From contig JBCBDX010000004.1 in assembly GCA_038529265.1 (NCBI GenBank), forward strand, positions 62,001-126,000: 64,000 bases of DNA, given 5' to 3'. Made by a program: the position numbers and the translations under genes. Of this stretch, positions 27,032-36,054 are shown in pieces. Below the pieces are notes generated by a model, which did no database searches, was not told the DNA's origin, and was given only the letters and a program-made list of their open reading frames with translations. How positions within the stretch are numbered: the first letter of the stretch is position 1; every line of letters starts with the position of its first letter. This stretch comes from JBCBDX01 sp038529265. GTDB lineage: Bacteria > Pseudomonadota > Alphaproteobacteria > Rhizobiales > Rhizobiaceae.

Positions 27032-27906
27032 GCGACCTGCCCAGCGCCGACAATCCAACCCTCTTCGCTCAAGACTGCCTCGGCGATCTCATCGTCCATC
27101 ATCGTCGGTCGCGATAACAGAGCGCGAAAATCACCGGTCTCATCCAACTCAGCAAAATGAGCGGCCAGCGTGCGTACTTGCGCAGCATCGCGCACTTCTC
27201 CCGGTTCCTCAGAAACCGGAAATAGCGATGGGTAGACCTCGGCAATGCAAATCGGTTTGGACAAATCGTCCGCAAAGCACGTTTGAAACGGCCAAACGGC
27301 AGCCTTCCCGGCAAACGTGGTCCGTAGCTTCTCCAAATAGGCCATGCCCACCATCGCTTGCCGTCCAACAGTGCCATTATAGGCAAGTTGCCATAGCGAC
27401 TTGGCACCCCGAGCTACGCGCTCAGCGTGCCGAAACTCGCGAACTGGAAACGCGCTAGGTTTTGTCGCCTTCAGGCCCTTATATCGGCCCACATGTTGAT
27501 GGGGATGCCCCCAGAACGGGCCTTCATCAGCGCCTGCAAAGGATTCGCGGTTTAGAGCAGCAGCAAGATCATAAGAATTGTTACGGTTGTGCTCATCATC
27601 ACTAATCCGACCGGCTAACATCGACCAGACGGCTTCCCATCCCGGAGCAGACGCCAACTTTTTGGCGCTTCCGAGTGGATAACCGAACGCAAAGTCGAAA
27701 CCGGCAAACAGCCTTTTGCCTTGGGCCAATACATCGCGGCAGATCTGTTCAATAAGCGCCATCGCCTGCACACGGGTGGGAAGGTTTTTGACCCACTGCA
27801 AATGAGTTCCGTCACACAAGGCGATCCAAATGGAATCTCGGCCTCTTGTCGGTGCGTTCGCAGCGGACCAATCAACGATCATATAGCTGTCGAAAAGCGC
27901 GCCCAA
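27028..27906 (-). CDS. Uncharacterised protein of the cobalamin operon
   Basis: I do not recognise a characterised family. The 292-residue protein begins with a beta strand ending in DWSAANAP, followed by IWIAL and later FAGFDFAFGYP, a pattern resembling the first strands of an RNase H-like or DUF429-type fold; this is an impression, not a match. An NRESF, FWGHPHQHVGRY and PSLFP series lies in the middle. No signal peptide or membrane helix is visible. It lies directly between cbiX (three bases) and cobH (four-base overlap), so it is cotranscribed with corrin genes and could serve the pathway. Confidence 0.6.
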   Translation of the reverse strand: MGALFDSYMIVDWSAANAPTRGRDSIWIALCDGTHLQWVKNLPTRVQAMALIEQICRDVLAQGKRLFAGFDFAFGYPLGSAKKLASAPGWEAVWSMLAGRISDDEHNRNNSYDLAAALNRESFAGADEGPFWGHPHQHVGRYKGLKATKPSAFPVREFRHAERVARGAKSLWQLAYNGTVGRQAMVGMAYLEKLRTTFAGKAAVWPFQTCFADDLSKPICIAEVYPSLFPVSEEPGEVRDAAQVRTLAAHFAELDETGDFRALLSRPTMMDDEIAEAVLSEEGWIVGAGQVA

Positions 27907-27909
27907 TGG

Positions 27910-29025
27910 CTAGCCTTTTTGAAGCGTTTTGGGGCCCAGCGGGTGATCAGCCTGCGGATAGGGATGGTGATGATGGTGACCATGATCATGGGGATGGTCG
28001 TGCGTGTGCTCATGCGTGTGCTCATGCGAGTGAACCGGCGTCCAAACCAGCCCATGCTTCTTACAAAATTCCTCATCACGACATGAAGCATCGCAGTCGC
28101 CATTGCACGGACAGTTTTCCGGCGCTCCACCAACCCCTTCGACGTGATGGTGATGGCTTTCCTGTGCTAGGCCAACCTCAGCTTCAAAGCCGAGCACTTG
28201 TTCCCGGTACTTACACATCTGGCAGTTCATATTGTTTGAACCTTCCAGAATTTCACGCACCCGCTCAACCATTGTGTCAATAACCAACTCATGGTCATTC
28301 AGATAGCCAGCTTTTACAAACTCAATATCGGAGTGCAGCTCTGCAACTTCGTCAGTTTGTGAAAAAATCCGCTTCACCAGCACGCCGGTAAAAAGGAAAT
28401 ACGGGAAAACGACAATTCGCTTGTAGCCAAGTTTGGACACATGCTCGAGTGCGGGTTTCACAAGCGGAAATGTCACACCTGAGTAAGCCGTTTCACCCCA
28501 ACCAAAGCCCATACCCTCCCAAAGCATGCGCATGACCTTGGAAACGTTCGAATTTGCATCCGGGTCCGACGCACCGCGACCGACAACGACGAGCATCGTG
28601 TCATGAAGGCTATCGCCCTCCTTCCAACCTTGCGCCTTTAGTCCCTCTTCAATACGCGCTGCTGCTGCACGGATCATGCGCAAATCAATGCCAAGTTCAC
28701 GGCCATAGTCCACGGTGATATCGGGATTCATCGCCTGATAGGCATTGAGAACAGAGGGTATGTCATTCTTTGCGTGGCCAGCCGCAAACAGCATGCCCGG
28801 CACGGCTAAAATGTGGTTTGCACCTTGGGCTTTGAGCGCATCCAAACCCTGATGGATGACAGGATTGGCAAACTCCAGATACCCATAGTCCACTGGCACA
28901 TCGGGAAAACGCTCGCGCAGCCGCTCGGCCAAAGAAGCGAACTGGTCAACAGCGTTTTTGTTGCGGCTACCATGTCCGCAAATCATAACGCCGTAGCGTT
29001 TGCCTTCCGGTGCACCCTCAAACAT
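27910..29025 (-). CDS. cbiX: Sirohydrochlorin cobaltochelatase CbiX with Cys- and His-rich tail
   Basis: This 371-residue long-form CbiX inserts Co2+ into sirohydrochlorin, the first step of the early-cobalt pathway. Two chelatase modules are visible, with candidate metal-binding His18 (ICGHGSR) and His84 (FAAGHAKND), and a second module starting around residue 135. The C-terminal part carries NCQMC and a run of spaced cysteines (ENCPCNGDCDASC), which may bind an Fe-S cluster as described for Rhodobacter-type CbiX. It ends in a histidine-rich region (about 333-362) for metal loading. It sits between a small His-containing membrane gene and the uncharacterised operon gene. Confidence 0.92.
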   Translation of the reverse strand: MFEGAPEGKRYGVMICGHGSRNKNAVDQFASLAERLRERFPDVPVDYGYLEFANPVIHQGLDALKAQGANHILAVPGMLFAAGHAKNDIPSVLNAYQAMNPDITVDYGRELGIDLRMIRAAAARIEEGLKAQGWKEGDSLHDTMLVVVGRGASDPDANSNVSKVMRMLWEGMGFGWGETAYSGVTFPLVKPALEHVSKLGYKRIVVFPYFLFTGVLVKRIFSQTDEVAELHSDIEFVKAGYLNDHELVIDTMVERVREILEGSNNMNCQMCKYREQVLGFEAEVGLAQESHHHHVEGVGGAPENCPCNGDCDASCRDEEFCKKHGLVWTPVHSHEHTHEHTHDHPHDHGHHHHHPYPQADHPLGPKTLQKG

Positions 29026-29210
29026 CAGCGGGCTTTCCGTTTCTTAAGACGCAGAACGGAACCACCGACAGCGATTGCAACCGTCAAAACAGCCGCCACG
29101 ACTGCAATCCAATGTGAATGACCGCCTTTTGCAACAAGATGACCGCCATGGGCAGCCGCGCCGGAAATGGTCGCTAAGATGAAGAGCATGGTAAGCGGGA
29201 AGCGGTTCAT
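29025..29210 (-). CDS. Small membrane protein with histidine-rich loop, first gene of the cbiX operon
   Basis: This 61-residue protein has a signal-like first helix (MNRFPLTMLFILATISGAAA), a short loop HGGHLVAKGGHSHW with five histidines, a second helix and a basic tail LRLKKRKAR. It resembles small DUF6732-type proteins of alphaproteobacteria, though this is from memory. The start has GGAGACC just upstream. It shares a base with the cbiX start, so the two are coupled. The histidine loop facing the periplasm suggests metal contact, perhaps cobalt; that is inference only. Confidence 0.7.
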   Translation of the reverse strand: MNRFPLTMLFILATISGAAAHGGHLVAKGGHSHWIAVVAAVLTVAIAVGGSVLRLKKRKAR

Positions 29211-29419
29211 TTTGGTCTCCGAGTTTTAGATAATAGACCGGAGGGCCGATACGAAATCGGTTTAGTGTCGGCAGTCATGCAATCGCCCCTCCTTCAAGGT
29301 CAGCGATATGCTGAACCGCTCTGGCCTGCCTTTCTCGCAAAGCCCTGCCGGTCGCAACTGTCTATGGATGGTTACAGGAGTCGTCAATCGCACAAACGCC
29401 AAACGCTGGCGCTTATCGA

Positions 29420-29839
29420 TCAGGCGCTGCCACCTTTCAGATCAAAGCCCAGCATGTCTGCTGTTTTCCCCAGCAATGCCAGTTCGCGCGCATCAAGTCG
29501 GTCGTCGCTTTCAGCGATCTGGATCATTCGATCAAGCAAGTCACGCCTACGATCAGCGGGCAGCTCCTTGAAAATATCCGCCGTTTGTTCGGCAGTCATC
29601 TCGTATCCGAAGTCTTCCAGATATTTGTAGACTTCCGACATTACATCCGGATTGAGACCAAACGCTGAACGACAAATGCTTTTAAATGTTAAAAGCTCTT
29701 CACTACGGACTTCTCCGTCGGCGAGAATCATGCGGAACAGCAAAAGCAACTCAGCCGTCAAAGCCGGGTCGTTGGCGACCAGCCGCACCGTTTTGTCTCG
29801 CTCGAGCATTGACTTGATTGTATCCAAAAGCCCCGCCAC
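29420..29839 (-). CDS. TerB-like (tellurite resistance B family) protein
   Basis: About 139 residues from a GTG at 29839, chosen because a strong GGGAGGTG site lies just before it; an upstream ATG at 29875 would overlap that site. The all-helical domain carries the acidic ILADGEVRSEEL and AESDDRLDARELALL segments typical of the TerB/DjlA N-terminal family, which may bind metal. No tellurite operon partners are nearby, so resistance is not implied. It is divergent from the TSUP exporter gene. Confidence 0.75.
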   Translation of the reverse strand: MAGLLDTIKSMLERDKTVRLVANDPALTAELLLLFRMILADGEVRSEELLTFKSICRSAFGLNPDVMSEVYKYLEDFGYEMTAEQTADIFKELPADRRRDLLDRMIQIAESDDRLDARELALLGKTADMLGFDLKGGSA

Positions 29840-29911
29840 CTTTTCACCTCCCAGCAAGATAGTACCGCACGGCAATTGCGCCCATTAAACCTTCGTGGTG
29901 AAACGAAAGTC

Positions 29912-30664
29912 ATGCTTGAAGACGCTACATCGCTGATTGTGATTCTCGCAATGGCAGCTTTTTTGGCTGGATTTATCGACTCGATTGCTGGCGGTGGCGG
30001 CTTGATCACGGTTCCAGCACTCATCCTTGCCGGTTTGACGCCGGTAGAAGCGCTTGGCACCAACAAACTTCAGGGTCTTTTCGGGACAGCATCTGCTGCG
30101 CTGAACTACAGCCGCAAAGGCCACGTTGATCTCAAAAAGCAATGGCCCGCTGCCTTAATCGCAGGTGGCGCCTCAATTATCGGGGCTGGTGTTGCAACCA
30201 TTGTTCCTGCAGACTGGTTCAGAGCAGTGCTGCCGTTCCTTCTTGTCGCAATTGCACTGTTCTTCTGGTTCAAGCCCGGCTTGGACGATACCGAAAAAGC
30301 AGGGCGCCTGGCGCCCATGATTTTCCTGCTAACGCTTGTGCCTCTAATCGGTTTTTATGACGGGCTTTTTGGCCCGGGAACCGGCTCTTTTTTCATGATC
30401 GGTTTTGTAACGTTGGCCGGTTATGGCGTTCTCAAGGCAACGGCGCATACCAAGCTGTTGAACTTTGCGTCCAATCTCGGTGGTTTCGTCCTGTTTGCTT
30501 GGGTGGGTGCCGTCGCATGGAAAGTTGGCCTGATCATGGGAGTGGCCCAAATTGCGGGCGCAAGATTGGGCTCCAGCCTGGCAATGAAAAATGGAGCGAG
30601 GCTCATCAAACCCTTGTTGGTTGTGACCTGTTTGGCTTTGGCCTTGCGTCTTTGGGTTGGCTAA
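29912..30664 (+). CDS. TSUP-family (TauE/SafE) membrane exporter
   Basis: About 250 residues from the ATG at 29912; a start at 29876 would add twelve. Eight or so hydrophobic segments are visible, with the two family repeats GFIDSIAGGGGLITVPAL (near 22) and GFYDGLFGPGTGSFFMIGF (near 150). TSUP proteins move sulfite, sulfoacetate or other organic anions, and a few are proposed to handle metals or glyoxylate. It is convergent with cobO, separated by three bases, and its substrate cannot be assigned. Confidence 0.82.
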   Translation: MLEDATSLIVILAMAAFLAGFIDSIAGGGGLITVPALILAGLTPVEALGTNKLQGLFGTASAALNYSRKGHVDLKKQWPAALIAGGASIIGAGVATIVPADWFRAVLPFLLVAIALFFWFKPGLDDTEKAGRLAPMIFLLTLVPLIGFYDGLFGPGTGSFFMIGFVTLAGYGVLKATAHTKLLNFASNLGGFVLFAWVGAVAWKVGLIMGVAQIAGARLGSSLAMKNGARLIKPLLVVTCLALALRLWVG

Positions 30665-30667
30665 AAA

Positions 30668-31285
30668 CTACCATTCCACGCCAATCTGCGCTTTCACACC
30701 GGAACGGAACGGATGTTTTACCAATTCCATTTCGGTGACGAGATCGGCAATCTCGATCAGCTCTTCTTTGGCGTTTCTGCCCGTCAGCACAACATGGGTC
30801 ATCTCGGGCTTTTCTGCGCGCAGAAATGACACAACCTCGCCAATGGCAATATAGTCGTAGCGAATGGCGATGTTGATTTCATCGAGCAGCACCATGTGAT
30901 TGGCTTCATCGCGGATCAGCGCTTTGGCCGTCGCCCAAGCCGCTTGCGCCATTTCAATGTCGCGCTCCTTGTCTTGGGTTTCCCAGGTGAAACCCTCACC
31001 CATCGTATGAAATGCACATTGCTCCGAGAACTTATCGAGGATCAGATCGCGCTCACCCGTAGACATGCCGCCTTTGATAAACTGGACAACAGCACACTTT
31101 CGTCCATGTGCAATGTGCCGGAAGATCATGCCAAACGCCGCCGTCGACTTGCCCTTGCCTTTGCCTGTGTGGACGATCACCAAACCTTTTTCGTCAGTCT
31201 TGGTGGCCATGATCTTGTCACGTGCGGCCTTCTTTTTGGCCATCTTCGCGTTGTGTTTGGCAATGTCTTCTGGCGTATCAGTCAT
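30668..31285 (-). CDS. cobO: Cob(I)yrinic acid a,c-diamide adenosyltransferase CobO
   Basis: This 205-residue ATP:corrinoid adenosyltransferase transfers the 5'-deoxyadenosyl group to cobalt(I). The P-loop GKGKGKST is at residues 41-48, and MVLLDEINIAIRYDYI and VVLTGRNA are family motifs. The charged N-terminal extension (about residues 8-25, AKMAKKKAARDK) is common in alphaproteobacterial CobO. It is the last gene of the cobQ-cobU-cobW-cobN-cobO operon and overlaps cobN by four bases. Confidence 0.95.
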   Translation of the reverse strand: MTDTPEDIAKHNAKMAKKKAARDKIMATKTDEKGLVIVHTGKGKGKSTAAFGMIFRHIAHGRKCAVVQFIKGGMSTGERDLILDKFSEQCAFHTMGEGFTWETQDKERDIEMAQAAWATAKALIRDEANHMVLLDEINIAIRYDYIAIGEVVSFLRAEKPEMTHVVLTGRNAKEELIEIADLVTEMELVKHPFRSGVKAQIGVEW

Positions 31286-34200
31286 TGGCTCATCCTCTCC
31301 AAATCAAACTGCGCGGAATTGCTTTTGGGTGTCCACAATCCGCGTTCAATTGCATCTTTCAGGCGCGCAGCAATCTCCCGCAAGGCGTCAGGATTTTTCT
31401 CTTCCAAGAAGCCACGCACTTCGGTGTCCATTAAATAGGCTTGATAGACAGCTTCGAAATGATAATCGCGAACGGCACCGGTCGTCGCCGCAAAGGCAAA
31501 CATGTAGTCAACCGTCGCGGCCATCTCGAATGCGCCCTTGTAACCATGGCGCATGACACCGGTTATCCATTTTGGATTGACAACTCGGGCGCGCACAACC
31601 CTACCGATCTCATCTTCCAATGTGCGGATGACAGGACGTTCCGGACGCGAATGATCATTGTGATAGTTTGCCGGTTTTGAACCCCGCGCTCTTTCCACAG
31701 CCGCTGTCATCCCACCTTCGAACTGATAATAATCGTCAGAATCCAAAAGATCATGCTCACGATTATCCTGATTCTGGATGACCGCTTCTACGGTCTGAAG
31801 GCGCCCTTCAAAATCATCACGTGCGTTATTGCCCGCGTTTTTTGCGCCATACGCATAAGAGCCCCAGACAAGGAAAGCCTCGGCCAAGTCTTTTTTATTG
31901 GTCCAACCACCTTCATCAATGAGCGCTTGCAACCCGGCGCCATAAGCGCCGGGCTTAGATCCAAACACGCGAAAGCCCGCACGTGATTTTGCTTCCTCTT
32001 CGGATAAACCTTGCTCGCCCAGCTTCACCGTTTCCTGCGTCATACGCGCTGCGATTGGATTGTCACTGGCATCTTCCTCCAATGCCCCGACAGCGCGCAC
32101 GGCCTTGTCAAACAAAGCAATCTGGTCAGGAAACGCATCACGGAAAAAGCCGGAAATCCGAAGTGTAACATCCACGCGCGGACGACCAAGCTTGGCCGTC
32201 GGGATGACCTCAAAGCCGGTCACCCGCCGCGAATTGCCATCCCAGACAGGTTTGGCACCAATCAGCGCCATAGCCTGAGCGATATCGTCACCACCGGTTC
32301 GCATGTTGGATGTTCCCCATGCGGTCAGCGCCATGGAGGTCGGCCATTCGCCATGATCCTGCACATAGCGTGTGACCAGAATTTGCGCTGAGCGAAAGCC
32401 TAAGTCCCAGGCCGTTTCGGTTGGCACGGCCCGACTATCGACCGAATAAAAATTTCGCCCGGTGGGTAGGACATCCGGTCTTCCCCGCGTCGGCGCCCCC
32501 GATGAACCCGGCTCCACAAACCGCCCTGCCAAGCCTGTAACCACACCCTCGATCTCACGCGGCCCACAAGCCACGACATTGTTGCGCAAGCGCGTGTTCA
32601 CATGGTTCAGAACTTTTTGTACGCCTTGCCAAGTGTCATGGCATGCCACTTCTCCACCAACCAGTTGCGCAGCTAGCAATTCGACGCGTTCAACCGTATC
32701 GCCATGGGTTCGCCAAGGGTCGTCTGAAACATCCAGCAGCGCCTTCGGCTTGTGCCCATCCCAGACCTTGGCCATCTCGGCATCAAGCGGATCAAAAGCA
32801 GCAACATCCATAGCCAAAACATCGTGTGCAATAGCGCGCTGCAGGCTTTGGGCGTCGCGGCTCGGCACACGCGCCAATGCCACCAACAGGTCGGTCAGCA
32901 AACGCTCTTCCGGCGCAACGCCAAAAACGTGCAAACCGTCACGGATTTGCATCTCTTTGAGATCGCAGAGATAGGCATCAAGCTTCTCAAGCGCATCATC
33001 TGCGCCATCGTTTTCATGAATGCCAGCATCATGATCCAACCCAATATCCCGTACCAGGTCGAGGATGCGCGTGCGCAAAATCTTGAGCCGTCGCGGATCG
33101 TGCCCTGCCGCCTCGTAATATTCATCGACCAGCGCTTCGAGTGATTTGAGTGGCCCGTAACTCTCTGCACGCGTTAAAGGTGGCGTCAAATGATCGATGA
33201 TGACCGCAGATGTCCGCCGTTTGGCCTGTGTCCCCTCGCCCGGATCATTGACGATAAAAGGATAAATATTGGGGAGCGGCCCCAACAATGCTTCCGGGTA
33301 ACACGCTTCTGACAACGCAAGTGCCTTACCGGGCAGCCACTCCAGATTGCCATGCTTTCCCATATGAACAACAGCGTCGCAGCGCGTGCGCAGATAGGCA
33401 TAAAAAGCAATGTAGCCATGTGGAGGTACGAGATCCGGTGAGTGATAGGTTTCTTTAGGATCGATATTGTAGCCGCGCGCCGGCTGGATACCGACAAACA
33501 TATTCCCGATCCGGGAAAGCGGCAGCATAAACATGCCGTCAGCAAAGAACGGGTCGGCTTCTGGCTGCCCCCAGCGTTCCGTCACCTGAGCCTGAACCTT
33601 CTCAGGCAATCCGGCAAAAAAGGCCGAATAATCTTCAAGCGAAATCGTTTCACGAACTTCTCGGCCAGAACGTGCCGCATTGGTCGGGCCAGCCTTCAGA
33701 TAGTCGATCAGGGCATCGCCATCTGCTGGCGGCGATCCAACTTCATACCCTTGGGTCTTAAGTGCGGCCAGAACCTGAACCGCACCCGCTGGCGTATCCA
33801 AACCAACGCCATTGGCCAACCGGCCATCCTTGTTGGGATAGTTGGCAAGGACGAGCGCCACGCACTTCTCCTTATTGACCTTGGATCGCAAACGCACCCA
33901 CCCCGCGGCGCGATCTGCGACCGCCTCTACCCTATCGACAAGCGGTTGGTGCGCGGCGATGGTACATTCAGTTGCCTCGTCAAAATGATCGCCGGACTTA
34001 AAAGAAGCCGCACCCGCCAGTACGCGCCCATCGATCTCCGGCAATGCAACGCTCATCGCCAAATCCCGCGCGCCCAGTCCTTGCGCGCTTTCGCGCCAGG
34101 CTTCTTCACCAGTTGATGCTAGCACCGCTTGCAACACAACAGCGCCGCTTTCCTCCAGCACTGTCGGAGTGTGCCCAGCGCCCGGCGCGGAAACAGCGAA

Positions 34201-34962
34201 CCCCGTCAAATTGACCACAGTGGCAGGTTGGGCGTCTGCAAACAGTTTTTGAACAGTCGCCTGGCTAATCGTGTCTTTCAAACTTGAGACATAGATCGGT
34301 AACGGCCGGATACTGCGTTCAATGAGTGCCTCCGCCAACGCATCAATCGGCGCCATCTGTCCCGACTGCATGAGAGCGCGATAAAAGACAATAGCAACCA
34401 CCGGGGCGTCAGTTGGCAAATCAATATCGCGCACGATCGCGCCCGCCTTGAGCAATGGTCGCGCAATAGCCGTGACCGAACGTCCCTCAGCAACCTCGAG
34501 ACAGCCGTCAATGAAACCGCGCGCATTTTCGGCACCGCCCTCGCGGAGCAGAGCCCAAAGCGCAATCCAACTTTCAGCGTCCACGGTCGAATAGCTTAAA
34601 AGTGCATCATCGGGCTTGTCGTCGCCGGGCAAAAGCGCGAGCGCGCACCCATGCGCATCGGCGCATTCGCGCAGCGCTTCGGCCAAATATTGCCAGTAGG
34701 ATAGGCCTCCAAGCAGGCGAGCGACAATGATCTTGGCATGGCGTCCTGTCCGTTCCACCCACGTGTCGATGGACATGGGGTGTTTTAAATGCATCATGTT
34801 TGCAAGACGAAGCGAGACAACAGAGCCCCGCGCACCTGCCAACAGCGAAAGCTCTGTATCTGCGGCGCTCAAAAAACATATGTCGCCGGGCGACTGGCCT
34901 AAGTCGATGGCTTCGCCATCACCGTCGCTGATAGATCCTTGCTGCGCTAGAAGCAGATGCAA
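31282..34962 (-). CDS. cobN: Cobaltochelatase large subunit CobN
   Basis: This 1226-residue protein matches the magnesium-chelatase H-type subunit that binds the corrin ring and, with CobS and CobT, inserts cobalt into hydrogenobyrinate a,c-diamide. Motifs include PLSRIGNMFVGIQPARGYNIDP, HMGKHGNLEWLPGKA (near residue 535) and MALTAWGTSNMRTGGDDIAQA (near 900). cobS and cobT are not in the window. Its co-occurrence with CbiX, CbiD and CbiG is unusual, because those mark early cobalt insertion. It follows cobW by one base. Confidence 0.94.
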   Translation of the reverse strand: MHLLLAQQGSISDGDGEAIDLGQSPGDICFLSAADTELSLLAGARGSVVSLRLANMMHLKHPMSIDTWVERTGRHAKIIVARLLGGLSYWQYLAEALRECADAHGCALALLPGDDKPDDALLSYSTVDAESWIALWALLREGGAENARGFIDGCLEVAEGRSVTAIARPLLKAGAIVRDIDLPTDAPVVAIVFYRALMQSGQMAPIDALAEALIERSIRPLPIYVSSLKDTISQATVQKLFADAQPATVVNLTGFAVSAPGAGHTPTVLEESGAVVLQAVLASTGEEAWRESAQGLGARDLAMSVALPEIDGRVLAGAASFKSGDHFDEATECTIAAHQPLVDRVEAVADRAAGWVRLRSKVNKEKCVALVLANYPNKDGRLANGVGLDTPAGAVQVLAALKTQGYEVGSPPADGDALIDYLKAGPTNAARSGREVRETISLEDYSAFFAGLPEKVQAQVTERWGQPEADPFFADGMFMLPLSRIGNMFVGIQPARGYNIDPKETYHSPDLVPPHGYIAFYAYLRTRCDAVVHMGKHGNLEWLPGKALALSEACYPEALLGPLPNIYPFIVNDPGEGTQAKRRTSAVIIDHLTPPLTRAESYGPLKSLEALVDEYYEAAGHDPRRLKILRTRILDLVRDIGLDHDAGIHENDGADDALEKLDAYLCDLKEMQIRDGLHVFGVAPEERLLTDLLVALARVPSRDAQSLQRAIAHDVLAMDVAAFDPLDAEMAKVWDGHKPKALLDVSDDPWRTHGDTVERVELLAAQLVGGEVACHDTWQGVQKVLNHVNTRLRNNVVACGPREIEGVVTGLAGRFVEPGSSGAPTRGRPDVLPTGRNFYSVDSRAVPTETAWDLGFRSAQILVTRYVQDHGEWPTSMALTAWGTSNMRTGGDDIAQAMALIGAKPVWDGNSRRVTGFEVIPTAKLGRPRVDVTLRISGFFRDAFPDQIALFDKAVRAVGALEEDASDNPIAARMTQETVKLGEQGLSEEEAKSRAGFRVFGSKPGAYGAGLQALIDEGGWTNKKDLAEAFLVWGSYAYGAKNAGNNARDDFEGRLQTVEAVIQNQDNREHDLLDSDDYYQFEGGMTAAVERARGSKPANYHNDHSRPERPVIRTLEDEIGRVVRARVVNPKWITGVMRHGYKGAFEMAATVDYMFAFAATTGAVRDYHFEAVYQAYLMDTEVRGFLEEKNPDALREIAARLKDAIERGLWTPKSNSAQFDLERMSQ

Positions 34963-34963
34963 A

Positions 34964-36046
34964 CTATGAAACCGCCGCTTTCACCGCTTCTTCGATGACC
35001 GCTTGTTGCAGGCCGTGCAGACCGATAACGACAAGCCGTGTTTCGCGAATTTCGCCCGGCTGCCAGGGACGATCAAAATAAGTGTCGATCCGACCGCCAA
35101 CGGCTTGAACCACCAACCGCATGGGTTTGCCCGGCACGTCAACAAAGCCTTTGCAACGCAGCACATCGTGCTCGGCGATAATCATGGCCAACTTGGCAAC
35201 AAAAGCATCGGCGCTTGCCACCGAGCCCGCCTGCACCACGAAGCTCTCAAAATCATCATGATCATGATGGTGGTGATCGTGGTCACCATCATGCGCGTGA
35301 TGATGCTCATGATGCAGTTCGTGGTGCGATTTACGCTGGGCGATCTGATCTTCGGTGGCCGAATCTAGCCCCAGCAATACATCAATCGGCAACTGACCAT
35401 GGCTCGCAGAAACAATTTTCAAAGGCCGGTCAACTTCACCGCCCACCTGATTTTTCACCGAGGTGAGGGTATCAGAATCAACCAAATCCGCTTTGTTCAA
35501 AACAATCATGTCAGCGGCCCGGATCTGATCTTCAAATAGCTCTTCCAGCGGGCTCTCATGATCCAGCTCTTCATCAGCTTTGCGCTGCGCATCAAGCGCA
35601 TTATGATCATGGGCCAAACGACCTTCCGAAACCGCAGCAGCGTCGATAACAGTTACAACGCCATCAACCGTTACCTGTGTTTTAATCTCTGGCCAGTTAA
35701 ACGCGGCGACCAGCGGCTGCGGCAAGGCCAGGCCGGACGTTTCGATGACAATATGATCCGGCCCATCATCGCGTTCTAAAAGCGCCGTCATGGTCGGAAT
35801 GAAGTCATCGGCAACCGTGCAGCAGATACAGCCATTGGTTAGCTCAACAATATCATCTTCGCTGCAGGTTTCGATACCGCAGCCTTTCAGCACATCACCA
35901 TCAACGCCCAAGTCACCAAACTCATTGATGATCAACGCAATCTTTCGGCCTTCAACATTTTGCAGCATGTTGCGGATCATTGTGGTTTTCCCAGCACCAA
36001 GAAAGCCCGTGATCACGGTTGCCGGAATTTTCGCTGTCGTCAGCAT
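34964..36046 (-). CDS. cobW: CobW, metal-handling GTPase of the cobalamin operon
   Basis: This 360-residue G3E-family GTPase has Walker A GFLGAGKTT (residues 14-22), the metal-binding GCICC motif (Cys73, Cys75, Cys76) and a TKAD-like LNKADLVDSD. A histidine-rich segment with more than fifteen His near residues 240-270 precedes the CobW C-terminal domain. CobW is required for cobalamin synthesis in Pseudomonas denitrificans and is proposed to deliver cobalt. It sits between cobU and cobN, where a cobalt chaperone for the chelatase would make sense. Confidence 0.93.
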   Translation of the reverse strand: MLTTAKIPATVITGFLGAGKTTMIRNMLQNVEGRKIALIINEFGDLGVDGDVLKGCGIETCSEDDIVELTNGCICCTVADDFIPTMTALLERDDGPDHIVIETSGLALPQPLVAAFNWPEIKTQVTVDGVVTVIDAAAVSEGRLAHDHNALDAQRKADEELDHESPLEELFEDQIRAADMIVLNKADLVDSDTLTSVKNQVGGEVDRPLKIVSASHGQLPIDVLLGLDSATEDQIAQRKSHHELHHEHHHAHDGDHDHHHHDHDDFESFVVQAGSVASADAFVAKLAMIIAEHDVLRCKGFVDVPGKPMRLVVQAVGGRIDTYFDRPWQPGEIRETRLVVIGLHGLQQAVIEEAVKAAVS

Positions 36047-36054
36047 GGTTTCTT

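Noticed and set aside
27900..28060. CAT/GTG-rich repeat tract as a possible CRISPR or tandem repeat
   Set aside because: It is the coding sequence for the His-rich tail of CbiX and follows its reading frame; units are irregular.
29211..29440. Possible cobalamin riboswitch: CGCAACTGT on the plus strand and GGAGACC on the minus strand
   Set aside because: The two fragments are on opposite strands and the remaining conserved core is missing; GGAGACC works as a ribosome-binding site for the gene at 29210.
35215..35330. ATCATGATG repeat tract as a mobile or regulatory repeat
   Set aside because: It encodes the His-rich segment of CobW in frame.
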